A DNA stretch of 10,275 nucleotides from the NCBI GenBank assembly GCA_947461985.1, contig CANHNT010000049.1, positions 1-10,275 of the forward strand, given 5' to 3'. The first letter of the stretch is position 1. Every line of letters begins with the position of its first letter. Below the pieces are notes generated by a model, which was given only the letters and a program-made list of their open reading frames with translations, did not search any database and was not told the origin of the DNA. Source of the stretch: Bacteroidota bacterium (GTDB lineage Bacteria > Bacteroidota > Bacteroidia > Chitinophagales > Chitinophagaceae). Of the stretch, positions 6,816 through 10,275 are shown in pieces. Both the position numbers and the translations under genes were made by a program.

Positions 6816-6847
6816 TTTTTAATTATAGAATATATCTTCTAACTTCG
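6816..6847 (+). promoter_or_regulatory. Probable mreB operon promoter
   Basis: TAACTTCG (6840-6847) resembles the -7 consensus TAnnTTTG with one mismatch. TTTT at 6816-6819 sits 20 nt upstream at the -33 position. The start would be near 6854, leaving a leader of about 30 nt. The surrounding block, AAAATAGTT then AATTA then TCTAACTT, is shared with the promoter of the barrel gene at 2629. Confidence 0.5.
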
Positions 6848-6850
6848 CAT

Positions 6851-6870
6851 TTGCCCTATTTATAAGGCAA
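6851..6870 (+). promoter_or_regulatory. 20-bp near-palindrome at the predicted mreB transcription start
   Basis: TTGCC (6851-6855) and GGCAA (6866-6870) pair, and TAT/ATA inside continues the symmetry, giving 8 of 10 complementary positions. It begins 4 nt after the -7-like element and covers the predicted start site. It could be an operator or a hairpin at the mRNA 5' end. Confidence 0.4.
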
Positions 6871-6884
6871 TTATATAACTACAA

Positions 6885-7907
6885 ATGGGATTATTCAACT
6901 TTTTTACGCAAGATATTGCCATGGATTTAGGCACAGCGAATACATTAATCATTCACAATGATCAAGTCGTCATTGATGAACCGTCGATTGTGGCTGTGGA
7001 TAGAAAAACGTCCAAAATTATAGCTGTTGGTAAACGGGCCATGATGATGGATGGTAAAGTGCATGAAGATATTAAAACCATCAGACCTTTAAAAGACGGT
7101 GTAATTGCCGATTTTAACGCTGCTGAAGGCATGATAAGAGAATTAATCAAATTAATTTATCCTAAAAAGCCGTTGTTTGCTCCAAGTTGGAGAATGGTTA
7201 TTTGCATACCATCTTCTATTACTGAAGTTGAAAAACGAGCGGTAAGAGACAGTGCAGAGCAAGCAGGTGCAAAAGAAGTATACATGATAATGGAACCTAT
7301 GGCCGCTGCATTAGGAATTGGTATTGATGTAGAAGAGCCAACAGGGAACATGGTAATTGATATTGGCGGTGGTACAACAGGCATTTCTATTATTTCATTA
7401 TCAGGTATTGTTTGCGATGAAAGTATTCGGGTGGCAGGGGATGAATTTACAGCTGATATTATTGAAGCCATGCGTCGTTATCATAGTTTGTTAATTGGTG
7501 ATAGAACTGCTGAGCAAATAAAAATTCAAGTAGGAAGTGCATTGAAAGATTTAGACAATCCTCCTGATGATGTGGCTGTAAATGGAAGAGATTTAGTAAC
7601 GGGTATTCCTAAGCAAATTATGGTTTCGTATCAAGAGGTTGCTGATGCGTTAGATAAATCTGTTTTTAAAATTGAAGAAGCTATTTTAAAAGCATTAGAA
7701 AAAACACCTCCTGAATTAGCGGCTGATATTTTCCGTCGTGGATTATATTTAACGGGTGGCGGTGCTTTACTTCGTGGATTAGATAAACGAATTGCCAACA
7801 AAATTAAATTGCCTGTGCATGTAGCAGACGATCCGTTAAGAAGTGTTGTTCGTGGAACCGGTATGGCGTTGAAACACGTTCATAAATATCCATTTTTGAT
7901 GCAATAA
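6885..7907 (+). CDS. mreB: Rod shape-determining protein MreB (bacterial actin)
   Basis: MreB is an actin-like ATPase that forms membrane-bound filaments on the cytoplasmic face and guides the elongation machinery that builds the cell wall. The 340-residue protein is near the usual length. Actin-fold motifs are present: phosphate-1 DLGTANT (14-20), the EPMAAALG stretch (137-144) holding the catalytic Glu, phosphate-2 DIGGGTTG (159-166), and the adenosine motif LTGGGALL (289-296). The N-terminal MGLFNFF is short and hydrophobic, suited to membrane contact. The C-terminus, HKYPFLMQ, is also typical. It heads an operon with mreC 29 bases downstream, and has its own promoter. Identification is certain. 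Confidence 0.98.
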   Translation: MGLFNFFTQDIAMDLGTANTLIIHNDQVVIDEPSIVAVDRKTSKIIAVGKRAMMMDGKVHEDIKTIRPLKDGVIADFNAAEGMIRELIKLIYPKKPLFAPSWRMVICIPSSITEVEKRAVRDSAEQAGAKEVYMIMEPMAAALGIGIDVEEPTGNMVIDIGGGTTGISIISLSGIVCDESIRVAGDEFTADIIEAMRRYHSLLIGDRTAEQIKIQVGSALKDLDNPPDDVAVNGRDLVTGIPKQIMVSYQEVADALDKSVFKIEEAILKALEKTPPELAADIFRRGLYLTGGGALLRGLDKRIANKIKLPVHVADDPLRSVVRGTGMALKHVHKYPFLMQ

Positions 7908-7936
7908 TTTTATAGAAAAAGAAACGACCCAACATA

Positions 7937-8770
7937 GTGCGAAATCTTATCTATTTAATTAAAAATTATTATTCTTTTTTTGTTTTTCTTATTTTAGAAT
8001 TAATTTGTTTACTGATTGTTTTTAAAAACAATTCCTATCAACAGTCATCCTATATTAATTCCGCAAGAAGCATTTCAAGTAAATTTTATACTAAAAAAGA
8101 ATCAATTGTTTCTTTTTTAACGTTGAATGCGGTGAACGATAGTTTGGTAAAAGAAAATGCCAGATTAAAACAAGCGTTAGGAATTTCAGTTTCTGCCAAT
8201 CCGTTAAAAGATACCAGCTACTTTTTAACGCGTTCGTTAGACAGCAATGCTAAACAAACAGTTCATTATAAATATATTGCTGCCAAAGTAATCAATAATT
8301 CTACCGACCAAAAAATAAATTATATTACTTTAAACGTAGGATCCCGACAAGGGATTAAGCCCAAAATGGCTGTCATAACTGACAATGGTGTAGTGGGCAA
8401 AATTTCGCATGTAAGTGAAAATTACTCGGTAGCAGTTTCTATTTTATCGGATCGATTTAATGTGAATTGTGTAGTGCCAGATGGAAGTATCGGAAATATT
8501 AAATGGGATAATAAAGACCCTAATATAGTGCTGTTAAAAGGCATTCCATTATCTGCCAATTTGAAATTAAAAGACAGTGTAATGACCAGTGGCTATTCTA
8601 TTTTTCCTGAAAAAATAATGATTGGTAGAGTTGCTAAATTTGTCAATGGAGATTATCAAGTTTGGCTATCCACTAATTTTAATAAACTACACTATGTGTA
8701 TGTGGTAGAAGATATTACCAACATTGAAAGAACCATTTTAGAAGACACCGTTCAAGCAGATATACAATGA
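7937..8770 (+). CDS. mreC: Rod shape-determining protein MreC
   Basis: MreC is a bitopic inner-membrane protein whose periplasmic part links MreB and MreD to the transpeptidase and glycosyltransferase of the rod complex. The 277-residue product has a short cytoplasmic start, one membrane helix (about 11-29), a coiled-coil region (about 45-82, with NDSLVKENARLKQALG), and the double beta-barrel domain. Family signatures include INYITLNVGSRQGIKPKMAV (127-146), NGVVGKISHVSENYSVAVSI (150-169), and LKDSVMTSGYSIFPEKIMIG (211-230). Translation must begin at GTG 7937: the MRNLIYLIKNYYSFF start is typical for Bacteroidota MreC, and the next Met is residue 144. Its stop overlaps the mreD start by ATGA. 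Confidence 0.95.
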   Translation: MRNLIYLIKNYYSFFVFLILELICLLIVFKNNSYQQSSYINSARSISSKFYTKKESIVSFLTLNAVNDSLVKENARLKQALGISVSANPLKDTSYFLTRSLDSNAKQTVHYKYIAAKVINNSTDQKINYITLNVGSRQGIKPKMAVITDNGVVGKISHVSENYSVAVSILSDRFNVNCVVPDGSIGNIKWDNKDPNIVLLKGIPLSANLKLKDSVMTSGYSIFPEKIMIGRVAKFVNGDYQVWLSTNFNKLHYVYVVEDITNIERTILEDTVQADIQ

Positions 8771-9312
8771 GTACAACTATAAAATTTATTTTAAACTTCA
8801 TTGTGATTTTAACGATTCAAATTTTTATTTTGAATGATATTATGTTGAAATCATCCTTAACATTTTTTGGATTTCCTGTTTTTACGCCTATCATTTATCC
8901 GTTAATATTATTGGTTTTGCCTGTAAATATTCCCCATTGGTTATTAATGATTTTAGGATTCATTACGGGTTTAACGATGGATATGTTTTCAAACACACCA
9001 GGCATGCATGCTGCTGCTATGGTGTTGATTTGTTATTTAAGACCTTTTATTTTAAAGTTGTTTTTTCAACAAACAACAAAAGAATTAAAAGATGCCGTGC
9101 CCTCATTATATAAATTAGGGTTTACATCGTTTATTATTTACATAGGGTTTACGATTTTGATACACCATTTTTTCTTTTATGTATTAGAAATTTGGAGTGT
9201 AAAAAGTAGTTTACTCATCTTATTAAAAACAATCGTTTCCGCTATCATGTCGATTCTATTAATTTTATTAAGTCAATTATTATTTGCTAAAAAAGAAATG
9301 CAACGAGCATGA
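8767..9312 (+). CDS. mreD: Rod shape-determining membrane protein MreD
   Basis: MreD is a polytopic inner-membrane partner of MreC in the elongation complex. The 181-residue product is almost all hydrophobic, with helices at about 6-24, 38-53, 57-71, 83-99, 117-140 and 147-173. The most recognisable block is GFITGLTMDMFSNTPGMHAA (64-83) followed by AMVLICYLRPFIL. This is the conserved MreD region with the Gly-Leu-x-x-Asp pattern, a Gly-x-His-Ala and the Tyr-Leu-Arg-Pro element. Start and stop both sit in ATGA overlaps, with mreC upstream and the SET gene downstream, suggesting translational coupling along the operon. Confidence 0.93.
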   Translation: MSTTIKFILNFIVILTIQIFILNDIMLKSSLTFFGFPVFTPIIYPLILLVLPVNIPHWLLMILGFITGLTMDMFSNTPGMHAAAMVLICYLRPFILKLFFQQTTKELKDAVPSLYKLGFTSFIIYIGFTILIHHFFFYVLEIWSVKSSLLILLKTIVSAIMSILLILLSQLLFAKKEMQRA

Positions 9313-9686
9313 TCATTTCGGGAATTTTTTCGGCATTAACAGACGATAAAGGCTTTGGTGTTTTCACAAAAAAGAAAATTGAAGCTGGAACCATTATTGA
9401 AATTTCACCTGTGGTTGTGATGTCGGCAAAAGAAAAAATAGATTTAGAAAAAACAAAACTCTACGATTATTTATTTAATTGGAAAGGAAAAAAATGTTGC
9501 ATGGCAATGGGATTTGTGCCTATTTACAACCATTCCTATGAATCAAATTGTGAATACTTTCAAGATTTTGAATACCATACCATCATGATAAAAGCCATTC
9601 GCACTATTGCCAAACATGAAGAACTTACCATCAACTACAATGGTACTTTTGACAATAAAAAGAAGGTATGGTTTGAGGTGGTGTAG
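9309..9686 (+). CDS. Compact SET-domain protein-lysine methyltransferase
   Basis: SET enzymes move a methyl group from S-adenosylmethionine to a protein lysine. At 125 residues this is close to a bare SET domain. It shows GFGVFTKKKIEAGTIIE (15-31), the DYLFNWKG stretch (53-60), the NHSYESNCEY motif (74-83) matching the NHSxxxN cofactor motif, and EELTINYNG (104-112) with the Tyr110 expected at the active site. A final Trp-Phe (121-122) resembles a short post-SET segment. The plan is close to that of vSET, the 119-residue enzyme of chlorella virus PBCV-1. Its ATG overlaps the mreD stop, so it is the last gene of the mre operon. The substrate is unknown; a link to the rod complex is only suggested by position. 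Confidence 0.87.
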   Translation: MIISGIFSALTDDKGFGVFTKKKIEAGTIIEISPVVVMSAKEKIDLEKTKLYDYLFNWKGKKCCMAMGFVPIYNHSYESNCEYFQDFEYHTIMIKAIRTIAKHEELTINYNGTFDNKKKVWFEVV

Positions 9687-9764
9687 TATAAGGAATAAAT
9701 ATATGTTCAAGAAACAAAAAAAATCAATAGAATTTTAATTATCTTATCTACGATTTTTCATTTT

Positions 9765-9977
9765 TTACACATTCCCTTTATTACTTTTATACCACTTGTA
9801 ACCAATAATTAAAATAATGGTCAATGGCATAAAAGCTAAATAAATAATGCCACTATTTAATCCTTTAGCTCCTTTGTCGTCTAGGCTTTCGGCAGTTTTA
9901 GTGCACATCACACATTGTGAGTGAGCCGCAGCAAATCCAAATGAAAAAAAACTGATGAGTAATAACTTTTTAAGCAT
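9765..9977 (-). CDS. Small secreted or membrane CxxC protein, conserved type in Bacteroidota
   Basis: From ATG at 9977 the product has 70 residues. It has a signal peptide (KK then hydrophobic 4-17, likely cut at AHS-Q after residue 20), the motif QCVMC with Cys22 and Cys25, a polar middle with KGLNSGIIYL (38-47), a membrane helix (about 43-60), and a basic tail (61-67) that should face the cytoplasm. Similar short proteins reading QCAMC-(about 15)-GINxGIxYL recur in Bacteroidota as far as I recall; their function is unknown to me. A longer in-frame start at 10031 adds 18 residues that lie upstream of the likely promoter, so I reject it. It converges with the SET gene. Confidence 0.72.
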   Translation of the reverse strand: MLKKLLLISFFSFGFAAAHSQCVMCTKTAESLDDKGAKGLNSGIIYLAFMPLTIILIIGYKWYKSNKGNV

Positions 9978-9981
9978 GTTG

Positions 9982-9989
9982 CAAAGGTA
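9982..9989 (-). promoter_or_regulatory. -7 element of the small CxxC protein gene
   Basis: On the minus strand TACCTTTG (9989 down to 9982) matches TAnnTTTG exactly and is identical to the pyrG -7 element. It ends 4 bases before the ATG at 9977, so transcription would begin at or next to the start codon. No TTG is found at the expected -33 spacing. Confidence 0.5.
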
Positions 9990-10031
9990 ATATAAAGTTG
10001 CTAGATGTTGGATGGGGATGCCAGTTTTCAA

Positions 10032-10081
10032 AATCTAAAATTCCAATCTCCAATCTAAAATTTCAATCTAAAATCTAAAAT
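10032..10081. repeat. 20-bp tandem repeats built from AATCTAAAAT
   Basis: Two and a half imperfect 20-bp units start at 10032, 10052 and 10072. The first two differ at three positions. Each opens with AATCTAAAAT and has a second AATCT 13 bases on, so AATCT recurs at spacings 13, 7, 13 and 7. The array fills the divergent gap between the CxxC protein gene and the promoter at 10116-10146. Together with adjoining sequence this accounts for the gap at 9978-10180. Confidence 0.75.
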
Positions 10082-10115
10082 ATTCTTTCATTAACACACC
10101 ATCAACACAATAAAC

Positions 10116-10146
10116 TTTTCAAATAAAGGGGAATACCTTAGCTTTG
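10116..10146 (+). promoter_or_regulatory. Probable promoter for the frame at the right edge
   Basis: TAGCTTTG (10139-10146) matches TAnnTTTG exactly, and TTTT at 10116-10119 lies 19 nt upstream. The start would be near 10153. An ATG at 10181 follows an A-rich stretch, the usual Bacteroidota start context. Confidence 0.5.
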
Positions 10147-10180
10147 ACAGATTGCACAATTTTCAATTTTCTAAAAAATA

Positions 10181-10275
10181 ATGTCAGCTTCACACATCAT
10201 AAAATATATTTACAATTACGTTTGAGATGAAGTAATTCGTAAAGGTAAAAAAATATTTTTAACCGACGGCGTTAA
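10181..10275 (+). pseudogene. Frame with TGA at codon 15, otherwise open to the window edge (broken gene, leader peptide or sequence error)
   Basis: From ATG at 10181 the frame reads MSASHIIKYIYNYV, then TGA at 10223-10225. The same frame then continues without a stop as DEVIRKGKKIFLTDGV to the last base, with a protein-like composition. Both other plus frames contain stops just after the TGA. A promoter-like sequence and A-rich start context precede the ATG. The simplest reading is a Trp TGG changed to TGA by mutation or sequencing error. A 14-residue leader peptide followed by chance open sequence is the alternative. The downstream family is not recognised, and only 16 codons are available. 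Confidence 0.35.

Larger units (their letters stand above)
6431..6884. other. 454-bp divergent gap between the DUF4294 gene and mreB
   Basis: No credible protein gene lies here; the longest frame noted is a 15-codon stretch at 6553. The gap contains a cluster of complementary words at 6521-6626, an inverted repeat at 6677-6728, a 10-bp stem at 6785-6819 that overlaps the mreB -33 region, the mreB -7-like element at 6840-6847, and a 20-bp near-palindrome at 6851-6870. It is long for this gene-dense window and could hold a small RNA. Confidence 0.5.

Noticed and set aside
9719..9758. AAAAATC/GATTTTT inverted pair as a terminator between the SET gene and the CxxC gene
   Set aside because: The stem is 7 bp, almost all A-T, with a 26-nt loop; too weak to call.
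9978..10031. Longer 88-residue version of the CxxC protein
   Set aside because: The extra 18 residues lie upstream of the -7 element and would bury the signal peptide.
10223..10225. UGA read as selenocysteine or as Trp by a variant code
   Set aside because: No convincing bacterial SECIS hairpin follows the TGA, and mreC and mreD end normally in TGA at ATGA overlaps while Trp is TGG elsewhere. Not fully excluded, but a mutation, error or leader peptide is simpler.
1..10275. CRISPR arrays, tRNA or rRNA genes, transposases, phage genes
   Set aside because: None seen on either strand; the repeats present are short, adjacent and lack spacers of CRISPR type.

Overview
The window looks like a chromosomal segment from a low-GC Bacteroidota (Bacteroidetes), probably near the Flavobacteriia, Chitinophagia or Sphingobacteriia. 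The DNA is strongly AT-rich. Genes lack Shine-Dalgarno sequences and instead have A-rich bases before the start codon. Several genes follow the phylum's -7 element TAnnTTTG. A DUF4294-type secreted protein, a porT-like outer-membrane barrel and a short CxxC membrane protein are also typical of the phylum. I cannot name a genus. The standard code applies: Trp is TGG throughout and TGA ends mreC and mreD.

Layout, left to right. 1-1300 (minus): 5' four-fifths of pyrG (CTP synthase), running off the left edge. 1301-1606: divergent regulatory gap with a good pyrG -7 element and an 18-bp AT palindrome. 1607-2554: lpxD-like acyltransferase standing alone. 2629-3483: secreted outer-membrane beta-barrel with its own promoter, closed by a strong terminator. 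3615-5815: nuoH-nuoI-nuoJ, three complex I genes with a promoter in front and a terminator behind, so the rest of complex I must lie elsewhere. 5876-6430 (minus): DUF4294 secreted protein. 6431-6884: 454-bp gap with several inverted repeats and the mreB promoter. 6885-9686: mreB-mreC-mreD plus a compact SET-domain lysine methyltransferase gene. The last two junctions are ATGA overlaps, so mreC, mreD and the SET gene are probably translationally coupled. 9765-9977 (minus): 70-residue secreted or membrane CxxC protein. 10032-10081: 20-bp tandem repeats. 10139-10275: promoter and the start of a frame that meets TGA at codon 15 but stays open to the window edge.

The genes belong to separate housekeeping themes: nucleotide synthesis (pyrG), lipid A or envelope acylation (lpxD-like), outer membrane, respiration (nuoHIJ), and cell shape (mreBCD). 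I see no CRISPR, transposase, phage, tRNA or rRNA. The points most worth a second look are the vSET-like methyltransferase coupled to mreD, the detached nuoHIJ module, a promoter block shared by the barrel gene and mreB, and the in-frame TGA at the right edge. I do not see a clear, complete new system.
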